From contig CABUQG010000006.1 in the NCBI GenBank assembly GCA_902493535.1, forward strand, positions 11,704-75,703: a DNA stretch of 64,000 nucleotides. Direction: 5' to 3'. The notes under the pieces were generated by a model. The model was not told the DNA's origin and made no database searches. It worked only from the letters and a program-made list of their open reading frames with translations. Positions 9,679 through 16,748 of this stretch are shown here, piece by piece. This stretch comes from an uncultured Collinsella sp. GTDB lineage: Bacteria > Actinomycetota > Coriobacteriia > Coriobacteriales > Coriobacteriaceae. Both the position numbers and the translations under genes were made by a program. The number at the start of each line of letters is the position of its first letter. Position 1 is the stretch's first letter.

Positions 9679-9743
9679 AAACCATCACAACATTCGACGT
9701 TTTTTGCCAAAATCGGGAAAAGCATCGAATCTTGTGATGGTTT
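9679..9743. repeat. Palindromic intergenic repeat A, copy 1
   Basis: Begins AAACCATCACAACATTCGA and ends TCGAATCTTGTGATGG, so its arms are nearly perfect inverted repeats around an A/T-rich centre. One of five copies in the host part of this window, all between genes. Confidence 0.85.
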
Positions 9744-9844
9744 TTCTGCCACTCGACTGGGTGGAATCGCTTTCTTGCGCACGAAGGTGTGCGGACCCGT
9801 GGGCAGGGGAATAAGGTTGGTTATCCGACTCCATTGGAGGGCTC

Positions 9845-10882
9845 ATGGACCTGCCGATCGTCCTGTCCCATAAGACTGCCTGGCTGTACCACAACGTGGC
9901 GCGCCCGTCCGAGCCGCTCTCGCGAGCAAGCAGCCTATACGATGAGGACTCGCTTGCCAACGACGCGGAGCCGACCGCGAGCCTGCCCAAATTGGGGCTC
10001 GATGCCAAAGGGCTGAGGGCTTCAACGGCAGCTGGGATCGTTACCGACTATCTGGTTTCGCTCGGTATTCCACGAGAAGAGCTCGATCATGTCGACACGC
10101 TCGTCAACTTCGATTTTGAGCGCTCGACGCCGGCTGGATTTAGGTGCCACGTGTTTGGGGCGCCGGTACCTCCGGGCCATCTTATCGAGGTGGCAGAGGG
10201 CCTTCTGGTGGTTGATGAGGTCATGTGCTTTGTCCAAGCGGGTTCGTGGATGAGTGAGCCCGAGCAGCTGGAATATGGCTACGAAATCTGTGCCCGATAC
10301 CATTTGAATCATCTGTCGACAGGCGATTATATCGAGATGGGGCAGAGGTATACCGTTGCCGACTTGATTGCCTATTGCAATGAGAACCGATCTCGTCAGG
10401 GGGCTATACGCGCGGCCGCCGTGCTCAAGCGCGTGCACGATGGCGCGCGGTCGCCCATGGAGACGGCCACCGCAATCATGGTCGTAGCAAAACGTTCCCA
10501 GGGCGGGCTGGGATACGCCAAGATCGAGCTCAACCATCGGGTCGATGTTTCCAACGAGTTCAAATATCTCGCAAAGGCCGGGTATTTCGAGATCGACGTA
10601 TATGCGCCTGCGAGCGGTACGGGGATTGAATACAACGGCTCGGACCATCTTGATAAACAGCGCAGCGCGTCGGATGCGGAGCGTATGACCGTACTGAGCG
10701 CGCTGGGCTTTAGGATGATCGTCCTCACCGGGACTCAGTTTGCCCATCAGCTGCAATTGCATCGGGCGATGAACGCTATCGCACTCGCTATGGGTCTCAA
10801 GTGCGACCGAAGCGAAGCGTTCCAGAAACGTCAAAACGACCTGCGAGAATTCGTGATTCGGCACTGGGACGGCGGCCTTTAG
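9845..10882 (+). CDS. Coriobacterial protein with C-terminal DUF559/Vsr-like nuclease-type domain
   Basis: 345 residues; start ATG behind GGAGG. I do not know a named gene. The C-terminal third (about 258-325) reads GIEYNGSDHLDKQR ... SDAERMTVLSALGFRMIVLT, the layout of DUF559 and Vsr-type PD-(D/E)xK folds (E-Y-(D/N)-G ... H ... D..R ... L...G.R). The usual EvDG acidic residue is Asn here (YNG), so nuclease activity is doubtful. The N-terminal two thirds include a stretch (HVFGAPVPPGHLIEVAEGLLVVD) similar in style to AbiEi/DUF4095-type domains found in actinobacterial proteins of this class. Flanked on both sides by repeat A copies. Role unknown. Confidence 0.65.
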   Translation: MDLPIVLSHKTAWLYHNVARPSEPLSRASSLYDEDSLANDAEPTASLPKLGLDAKGLRASTAAGIVTDYLVSLGIPREELDHVDTLVNFDFERSTPAGFRCHVFGAPVPPGHLIEVAEGLLVVDEVMCFVQAGSWMSEPEQLEYGYEICARYHLNHLSTGDYIEMGQRYTVADLIAYCNENRSRQGAIRAAAVLKRVHDGARSPMETATAIMVVAKRSQGGLGYAKIELNHRVDVSNEFKYLAKAGYFEIDVYAPASGTGIEYNGSDHLDKQRSASDAERMTVLSALGFRMIVLTGTQFAHQLQLHRAMNAIALAMGLKCDRSEAFQKRQNDLREFVIRHWDGGL

Positions 10883-10920
10883 AGGCGCTTTGGTCCTTCT
10901 GCGGGGTGCCGTGGGCAGAC

Positions 10921-10983
10921 AAACCATCACAACATTCGACGTTTTTCGCCAAAAACGGGAAAAGTATCGAATGTTGTGATGGT
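10921..10983. repeat. Palindromic intergenic repeat A, copy 2
   Basis: AAACCATCACAACATTCGA ... TATCGAATGTTGTGATGG: arms of about 16 bases in inverted orientation, between the DUF559-like gene and moaA. Confidence 0.85.
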
Positions 10984-11115
10984 CTGTGCTGAGGATGGGT
11001 TTGGAAAGCCCGTTTTGCTCAAAGCGACCTGTCCTGTCGTACGGGTGTCGGCATGATTCTCTCGTGGGGTATTATGTTTTCCGAAGAATAAAACGCCGCG
11101 CGAGGGGAGGGCTGC

Positions 11116-12171
11116 GTGGACGGGCACGTGCAACATGACGGTTTTGGCCGCGATATCAACTACCTGCGCATTGCCGTTACCGACAAGTGCAATTTCCGCT
11201 GCATCTATTGCATGCCGGCCGATGGCGTGGCGCCCCGCGCGCACGACGAGCTGCTCAGCGCCGAGGAAATCGCCCGCTTTGTGCGCTTGGTGGCGGGGGA
11301 GGGCATTCGCCGCGTGCGTCTGACGGGCGGCGAGCCGCTGGTCAGCCGCCGTATTATTCCGCTCATTCGTGATATCCGCGCGATTCCGCAGATCGAGGAC
11401 ATCTCGCTCACCACCAACGGCGCCCTGCTGCCCAAGCTGGCGCCGCAGCTCAAAGAGGCGGGACTTAACCGCGTTAACATCTCGCTCGACACGCTCGACC
11501 CTACGCTCTTTGGAAAGATCACGCGCCTGGGTCGACTCGAGCAGACCATGGCTGGCATCGACGCGGCGCTGGCTTGGGGCTTTGAGCCCGTTAAGGTCAA
11601 CTGCGTTGTAGTGCGCCGGCTCAACCAGGATGTAGCGGCCCTCGCGCGGCTCACGCTCGACCGCCCTATCCACCTGCGCTTTATCGAATACATGCCCATC
11701 GGCGACGAGCGCACCAGCTCGCATTGCGCTGTGGACCCGCATGCGCCCGCGCTCAATCCCGAGCTGTGGGACGCGAGCGATACCGTGCCGAGCGACGAGC
11801 TGCGGGCGCGCATCAATGCCGGGGCCACCGCGGCGGGACTGGGCGAGCTCGAGCCGCTCGACATCAACGACGCTCCTGCCGGCGCGGGCCCTGCGCGCTA
11901 TTGGCACTTTCCGGGCGCGGCGGGAACGGTTGGCTTCATTAGCGCCATGTCCAACCATTTTTGCGCGAACTGCAACCGTCTGCGCCTGACGGCCGATGGC
12001 AACGTGCGTCCGTGCCTGTTCAGCGATGCCGAGTATTCGGTGCGTGAGGCGCTGCGCCGTGGTGATGATATGCAGGTACTTTCGATTTGGCGCGATGCCG
12101 TGGCCCACAAATCGCAGGAACACGCGATAATTGAGGGCACGCAACGATTTATGTCCCAAATCGGAGGATGA
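11116..12171 (+). CDS. moaA: GTP 3',8-cyclase MoaA (molybdenum cofactor)
   Basis: Radical SAM enzyme that, with MoaC, turns GTP into cyclic pyranopterin monophosphate in molybdopterin synthesis. 351 residues. N-terminal radical SAM cluster C25-x3-C29-x2-C32 (CNFRCIYC), SAM-binding TGGEPL, and the C-terminal cluster cysteines C283, C286 and C300 (CxxC-x13-C). The protein ends in the GG pair known from MoaA. The start is GTG 11116 with GGGGAGG upstream. The moaC-mobB fusion begins 4 bp after the stop, so the two are co-transcribed. Confidence 0.96.
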   Translation: MDGHVQHDGFGRDINYLRIAVTDKCNFRCIYCMPADGVAPRAHDELLSAEEIARFVRLVAGEGIRRVRLTGGEPLVSRRIIPLIRDIRAIPQIEDISLTTNGALLPKLAPQLKEAGLNRVNISLDTLDPTLFGKITRLGRLEQTMAGIDAALAWGFEPVKVNCVVVRRLNQDVAALARLTLDRPIHLRFIEYMPIGDERTSSHCAVDPHAPALNPELWDASDTVPSDELRARINAGATAAGLGELEPLDINDAPAGAGPARYWHFPGAAGTVGFISAMSNHFCANCNRLRLTADGNVRPCLFSDAEYSVREALRRGDDMQVLSIWRDAVAHKSQEHAIIEGTQRFMSQIGG

Positions 12172-12175
12172 TCAT

Positions 12176-13483
12176 ATGGCCAAGAGCAGGTACGCCGATG
12201 CCACCAAGGCCGCTCGCAGGGCCGCGATGTCTGCCCACAAAGCCACGGCTGCGGCGAATGCTGGCAACGCCGACGCGTCCGCGCAGCCGTCTGTCAGCAC
12301 TGCCACCGAGTCCGCCCGCGACGCCCGTCGCGACGAGCTGACGCATGTGGACGCCAAGGGCGAGGTACGCATGGTCGACGTGTCCGACAAGGCCGAGACC
12401 CATCGCATCGCCATCGCCGAGGGCACCATCCTCATGCACCCCGAGACGCAGGCTATGGTGCTGCAGGACCGCGCCAAAAAGGGCGACGTGCTTGCCTGCG
12501 CGCGCGTGGCGGGCATTATGGCCATCAAGCGCACGAGCGACATTATCCCCATGTGCCATCCGTTGCTCATTACCAAGAGCAAGTGCGACATTGCGCCCAT
12601 CGCTCCGGCGGGAACGCCTGTCGATGACGTGCCCGAGGGCTGGGCGCCGGCGCGCGCGGACGGGCAGGTTGGCTTTCACGTACTGGTCACGGCCGGCGTG
12701 ACGGGCAAGACGGGTATCGAGATGGAGGCGTTGACCGGCGCGAGTGCCGCGTGTCTGACCATCTACGACATGTGCAAGGCCGTCGATCGCGGCATGGAGA
12801 TCGTCGACGTGCGCCTGCTGCACAAGGAGGGCGGCCGCTCGGGCGTGTGGGATCGTGCAGAGCGTCAGGCCGCTGCTGTTGAGGCCGTGGCCGCTGACGG
12901 TGCCACACTCACAAGCGCGCCCGTCGCCGTCGCGCCCGTAGCTCCTACTCCGGCTGTCCCCGCGATCGCGTTTATCGGCTACCAAAACTCGGGCAAGACC
13001 ACGCTCGTCGAGAAGGTCATTGCCGAGCTCACCCGCCGCGGCCTGCGCGTGGGTTCGCTCAAGCATCACGGGCACCACGGCTTTGATATCGATGTGCCCG
13101 CTAAGGACACCTGGCGTCATCACCAGGCCGGATCCAAGCACGTGGGCCTCATCTGCGCCACGCGCTGGGCGGAGTACGCCGACACGCGTGAGGAGGACGA
13201 GATGCCCGCGCGCGAGCTGCTGTCGCGTTACAACGATGTCGACGTGGTGATCATCGAGGGCTACAAGACCGAGGGCTTCGACAACATCGTCGTCGCGCGC
13301 TCCGGTGTCGACCGTCTGCGCGGCAAGAGCTCGCTCGACCTGGTCGACGGTCACACGCTGGCCCTTGCCTGCAACGAAGCCCTGGCGCGTCAGGCCTTCG
13401 ACGCCGGCTTTGCGACCCGAGCCATCAACATCAACGACGCCCGAGCCATCTGCGATCTCATCCAAGACCACCTTCAGGCTTGA
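12176..13483 (+). CDS. moaC-mobB: Fusion of MoaC (cyclic pyranopterin monophosphate synthase) and MobB (MGD biosynthesis adaptor)
   Basis: 435 residues from ATG 12176 (GGAGG eight bases upstream). Residues about 1-60 are a low-complexity Ala-rich leader. Residues about 62-225 are MoaC: MVDVSDKAETHR, PMCHPL, GVTGKTGIEMEALTGAS and DMCKAVDRGM are all present. An Ala/Pro linker (about 226-261) joins this to MobB (about 262-435), a P-loop GTP-binding protein: Walker A GYQNSGKTT, then LKHHGHHG and IIEGYKTEG. MoaC finishes cPMP synthesis with MoaA; MobB helps MobA add GMP to molybdopterin. The fusion joins the first and last parts of the pathway. moaE, moaD, moeA and mobA are not in the window. Confidence 0.94.
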   Translation: MAKSRYADATKAARRAAMSAHKATAAANAGNADASAQPSVSTATESARDARRDELTHVDAKGEVRMVDVSDKAETHRIAIAEGTILMHPETQAMVLQDRAKKGDVLACARVAGIMAIKRTSDIIPMCHPLLITKSKCDIAPIAPAGTPVDDVPEGWAPARADGQVGFHVLVTAGVTGKTGIEMEALTGASAACLTIYDMCKAVDRGMEIVDVRLLHKEGGRSGVWDRAERQAAAVEAVAADGATLTSAPVAVAPVAPTPAVPAIAFIGYQNSGKTTLVEKVIAELTRRGLRVGSLKHHGHHGFDIDVPAKDTWRHHQAGSKHVGLICATRWAEYADTREEDEMPARELLSRYNDVDVVIIEGYKTEGFDNIVVARSGVDRLRGKSSLDLVDGHTLALACNEALARQAFDAGFATRAININDARAICDLIQDHLQA

Positions 13484-13633
13484 CGCTGCGCCGGCCCCAA
13501 GCACCCCATCTCGCCCCTCAAGCCGTCGCTCGCGTACCAAAGTACGCGTCGCTCCTCTTTCGGGGCGACCTGGGACACTTGGAACCGGCTCGCTGCGCTG
13601 CCATGGCAGGTTTTATCTGGGCAAACGTCACTT

Positions 13634-13666
13634 CCACCACAAGGGGGGCGGGCACCTTTGTGGTGG
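13634..13666. repeat. Palindromic intergenic repeat B, copy 1
   Basis: CCACCACAAGGGG ... CACCTTTGTGGTGG; inverted arms of about 12 bases. First of a cluster in the order B-A-B between moaC-mobB and the MFS gene. Confidence 0.8.
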
Positions 13667-13683
13667 ATTTTGCTTTGCAGTAA

Positions 13684-13748
13684 AAACCATCACAACATTC
13701 AGCGAAAATCGCGATTTTGCCGAAAAACGTCGAATGTTGTGATGGTTT
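13684..13748. repeat. Palindromic intergenic repeat A, copy 3
   Basis: AAACCATCACAACATTC ... TCGAATGTTGTGATGG with the inner part GAAAATCGCGATTTT, itself palindromic. Sits between two repeat B copies. Confidence 0.85.
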
Positions 13749-13780
13749 GCGCCCCGGGCCAGGCCATCCTGCGAGTCCGG

Positions 13781-13818
13781 CCACCACAAAGGGGCCAGGC
13801 ACCTTTGTGGTGGTTTTT
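13781..13818. repeat. Palindromic intergenic repeat B, copy 2, terminator-like
   Basis: CCACCACAAAGG ... CCTTTGTGGTGG followed by TTTTT. The 12-base stem plus T-run has the form of an intrinsic terminator, so this repeat may end transcripts coming from moaA/moaC-mobB. Confidence 0.75.
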
Positions 13819-13824
13819 GCTTTA

Positions 13825-13855
13825 GTAGATGTGTGGGACATGTCTTACAATCTAC
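13825..13855. promoter_or_regulatory. Dyad-symmetric element upstream of the MFS gene
   Basis: GTAGAT at 13825-13830 mirrors ATCTAC at 13850-13855, with GACATGTC at the centre (13837-13844). TACAAT at 13846-13851 inside the right half could be a -10. It may be an operator for the MFS gene 130 bp downstream; no regulator gene is adjacent. Confidence 0.35.
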
Positions 13856-13987
13856 CAAGTAGTTCATGACGGGCGAAAAACGGAGAGAAGGGTCCTGATG
13901 CGTCCTTAATGTTTCATGCGGATAGATTGATTTGACAGACGGTGGCGAATGCCCGCCGTCCGCATTCGTACGAAACAAGGAGTCTCC

Positions 13988-15268
13988 ATGCTCGCCTCTC
14001 TTTTCTCAAAGCCTCAACCTTCGCTGTCCGTGCAGGCCAAACGCCTGGTGGCGATGCGCTTTCTCATCTACACCGGTTTTCAGACCAGCTACTTCATCGG
14101 CGTCATCGGAACGCTCACCTATGCAGACGATGCCTCGGTCGTGGCGACATCGCTGGCCGTCCTGTTTATGAACGTATTCGTGATCTTGGGATCCTTTGCG
14201 GGTGGCGCGGCGCTTGACGCCTGGGGCCCGCGCCGTCATTTCTTGCTGAGCATCGTGGGCACGTTGGCAACCGGCGCGGCGATCCTCGTTTTTGGCAGCG
14301 CGACCGGCATCGTCCTGCTCGGCGCGGTGCTCCTGGGCTTTGTGATGGGATTCGCCCAGCCCATCGCCACATCCTATCCAGCCTACCTCACTGACGATCC
14401 TGTCGAGCTCAAAGACATCAACTCCGCCATCGCCATGTTCTCCAACGTGAGCATTATCGTCGGCCCCACACTGGGCGGCTTTGTCGCGGCGGCTGCGTCG
14501 TCGCGCGCGGTGTTCGTGCTCATGATGATCTTTACAGTGTTGGCGCTCGTCGCTGGTTGGGGCTTTAGGCCGCAGACCAGCCATGTCGCCGGGGATGCGG
14601 ATGCCGATTCGGCAGAGGAAGGGGAGCGTGCGGGACAAAGTCCCGATCCCAACGCATCTTCCCGCGCTACCTTCGCAGCCAGCATCAAGACGGTCTTCAC
14701 CAACAGCGTCCTCGCCCTGCTGTTCTGCATTATTTTCCTTTCAAACTTTGGCTACGGTGCCTTCGATCCGCTGGAGTCGTTCTTCTACCGCGATGTCCTG
14801 CACGTCGGTGTCGAATGGATGGGTTGGCTCTCGTCGGCCAGCGGTGTGGGCGCGGTGCTGGGCGCCGTGGCCGCGCTCCGCTTGCCGCCGCACCTGGTCA
14901 ACCTAAAAACGCTGCTCGTGGCGCTTATGTCCGTGGGTCTGGGAAGCCTGCTCTACGTGGGAACGCCGTACGTGGGCGTGGCCCTCGTCGGCCAGATTGC
15001 CCTGGGCGTGGCCTGGGGCGTCGTCAATCCGCTCCACAACACGATCGTGCAAACGACGGCTCCGCTCGAGCAGCTCGGTCGCGTCAACTCGGTCATGGGC
15101 TTTGGCAACATGTTCGCCGGCGTGGCCCCGCTGGCGATTGCCCCGTGGCTAGCAGCAACATTTGGCGTGCAACAGACACTCGTAGGCGCGGGCCTGGTCG
15201 TAACGGCAGTTCCCGCAGCGCTGCTGCTGTTTGGACGCGGGCATCTGGATCGTGCTGCAGAGCGGTAA
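13988..15268 (+). CDS. Major facilitator superfamily transporter
   Basis: 426 residues from ATG 13988, chosen because AAGGAG lies five bases upstream. About 12 membrane helices, with a hydrophilic acidic loop (GDADADSAEEGERAGQSP) between the halves at about residues 200-225. The helix 2-3 loop DAWGPRRHF matches the MFS motif A position (D-x-x-G-R-R), and GFVMGFAQPIATSYPAYL covers helices 4-5. Likely a drug or small-molecule exporter of the DHA type (enterobactin exporter/MFS_3-like). Substrate unknown. Flanked by repeat clusters on both sides and apparently monocistronic. Confidence 0.9.
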   Translation: MLASLFSKPQPSLSVQAKRLVAMRFLIYTGFQTSYFIGVIGTLTYADDASVVATSLAVLFMNVFVILGSFAGGAALDAWGPRRHFLLSIVGTLATGAAILVFGSATGIVLLGAVLLGFVMGFAQPIATSYPAYLTDDPVELKDINSAIAMFSNVSIIVGPTLGGFVAAAASSRAVFVLMMIFTVLALVAGWGFRPQTSHVAGDADADSAEEGERAGQSPDPNASSRATFAASIKTVFTNSVLALLFCIIFLSNFGYGAFDPLESFFYRDVLHVGVEWMGWLSSASGVGAVLGAVAALRLPPHLVNLKTLLVALMSVGLGSLLYVGTPYVGVALVGQIALGVAWGVVNPLHNTIVQTTAPLEQLGRVNSVMGFGNMFAGVAPLAIAPWLAATFGVQQTLVGAGLVVTAVPAALLLFGRGHLDRAAER

Positions 15269-15330
15269 AACCGTCACAACATTCGATGAAAATCGCGATT
15301 TTGCCGAAAAACGTCGAATGTTGTGATGGA
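15267..15330. repeat. Palindromic intergenic repeat A, copy 4
   Basis: AAAACCGTCACAACATTCGATG ... TCGAATGTTGTGATGG (split here for reading); one G/A change in the left arm compared with the other copies. Begins at the stop codon of the MFS gene. Confidence 0.85.
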
Positions 15331-15356
15331 TTGCGCTGAGACCCGAGCACCACAAG

Positions 15357-15394
15357 CCACCACAAAGGGGACAGGCACCTTTGTGGTGGTTTTT
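15357..15394. repeat. Palindromic intergenic repeat B, copy 3, terminator-like
   Basis: CCACCACAAAGG ... CCTTTGTGGTGG followed by TTTTTG, same terminator-like form as copy 2. Lies 27 bp after repeat A copy 4. Confidence 0.75.
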
Positions 15395-15483
15395 GCTCCT
15401 GCGTGCCGTGCTCGCGCCTTGGTATACCATGTACTCCATTTCCAATCGCTTCCCACACCGCCACACTACCCAGAAAGGGCCCC

Positions 15484-16305
15484 ATGGACGCCACCTTCGG
15501 CCACATCAAAGCCGTGTTCTGCGATATCGACGGCACGCTGCTCACAAGCGAGCACACGGTGTCCCCGCGCACCGTGGTCGCGATCCGCGCCCTGCGCGAG
15601 CGCGGCGTGCTCTTTGGCCTGTGCACCGGGCGCGACGCCCACGCGACCGAGGCTATGTACGAGCTCTGGGGCATCGACGGCCTGGTAGACGTGATGGTGG
15701 GCTGTGGCGGCGCCGAGGTCATCGACCGCGCGCACGGCATCAACGAGCTGAGCTACCCGCTGCCGGGCGAAACCATCGCGCGCATCTGCAAGCACATGGC
15801 GGACCTTCCGGCAACGCCCGTTTGCCCCCGAGACGGCGTGTTCTACGTTCCCGAGACCAATGCATGCGTCGAGCATCTATCGCGTGTCGACGGCGTGCCC
15901 TATAAGGTGGTCGATTTTGCCGAGTTCTTGCGCGAGCCGCAGCCCAAGGTGATGTTTACCATGGCGCCCGAGGTGATGCCGCAGGTCATCGAGCGCGCAT
16001 CGACGTTCGCCGATGACACCGTTAAGGCGGCCGCCCTGCAAACCACGCAGCGCCTCTACGAGTTCATGGATCCGCGCGTGTCCAAGACGCGCGGCCTTGT
16101 GCGCGTGGCGGAGCTCAACGACATGGAGCTCCAGAACATCTGCGTGTTTGGCGATGCGGATAACGACACCTGCATGGTGGCCGACGCCGGCGTGGGCGTG
16201 GCCATGGCAAACGGCAGCGATGCCACCCGCGCCGCTGCGGACTTTGTAACCGCCAGCAACGACGAAGACGGCATCGCGATCTTTATCGAGGAGCATCTGC
16301 TGTAG
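15484..16305 (+). CDS. Cof-type HAD-superfamily hydrolase (sugar/cofactor phosphatase)
   Basis: 273 residues from ATG 15484 (AGAAAGGG upstream). Motif I is DIDGTLL at about residues 14-20 with both catalytic aspartates. A C2-type cap follows, and motif IV GDADNDTCMVADAGVGVAMANG lies near the C-terminus (first part GDADNDTCMV, then ADAGVGVAMANG), as in Cof/YbiV/SupH-like HAD-IIB phosphatases. These cytoplasmic enzymes dephosphorylate sugar phosphates, FMN or pyridoxal phosphate; the substrate cannot be deduced. No operon partner. A strong intrinsic terminator follows at 16361. Confidence 0.92.
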   Translation: MDATFGHIKAVFCDIDGTLLTSEHTVSPRTVVAIRALRERGVLFGLCTGRDAHATEAMYELWGIDGLVDVMVGCGGAEVIDRAHGINELSYPLPGETIARICKHMADLPATPVCPRDGVFYVPETNACVEHLSRVDGVPYKVVDFAEFLREPQPKVMFTMAPEVMPQVIERASTFADDTVKAAALQTTQRLYEFMDPRVSKTRGLVRVAELNDMELQNICVFGDADNDTCMVADAGVGVAMANGSDATRAAADFVTASNDEDGIAIFIEEHLL

Positions 16306-16318
16306 CGCTGGGGGAGAA

Positions 16319-16352
16319 TCACCGCAAAGGGGACAGGCACCTTTGTGGTGGT
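16319..16352. repeat. Palindromic intergenic repeat B, copy 4 (degenerate left arm)
   Basis: CACCGCAAAGGGG ... GCACCTTTGTGGTGG; the left arm has G where the other copies have A. Not accompanied by repeat A. Confidence 0.75.
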
Positions 16353-16360
16353 TCGATCAG

Positions 16361-16394
16361 GCGTCCCGGCAACCGATTGCCGGGACGCTTTTTT
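16361..16394 (+). terminator. Intrinsic terminator after the HAD phosphatase gene
   Basis: GCGTCCCGGCAA, loop CCGA, TTGCCGGGACGC, then TTTTTT: a perfect 12-bp stem with a T-run. Confidence 0.92.
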
Positions 16395-16748
16395 GTCCCG
16401 TGGCGAATCGATGCGGTGAACAAACGACCACTCACAGCCAAATATCGACCGTTCACAGATTGAGTGGGTTAAAACAAAATGTTGTGCAAATAACAACAGA
16501 GTGTTATTTACCTCTATTTGCCAACAATTCTACCTGTGGTTTTCTAAAACTGAAAAATCGAATAACACTGCATAAGTTGAACAAATGTCAAGAAATAAGA
16601 CTCTGAGAAAAGAAATTGATTGAAATGGGCTTTTCGTTGTTTAAACAATGAGTAATAATATGCATATTGAGCGCGAGCAATTATAGGTTGTGCGCCCAAG
16701 GTTAATTTGTGAAAGAGCAAGATCGCAGTCTCTTGGGGGGAGGCATCG
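16395..16748. other. AT-rich leader of the pilus operon, no gene seen
   Basis: About 350 bp with much lower GC than its surroundings and no convincing reading frame. Contains the 12-base palindrome TTGTTTAAACAA at 16637-16648 and AT-rich hexamers suited to promoters, for example TAATAATATG around 16654. AAGAGCAAG and GGGGGGAGGC precede the pilin start, giving a ribosome site just before ATG 16749. Likely the regulated promoter region of the pilus genes; the exact promoter is not certain. Confidence 0.45.
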
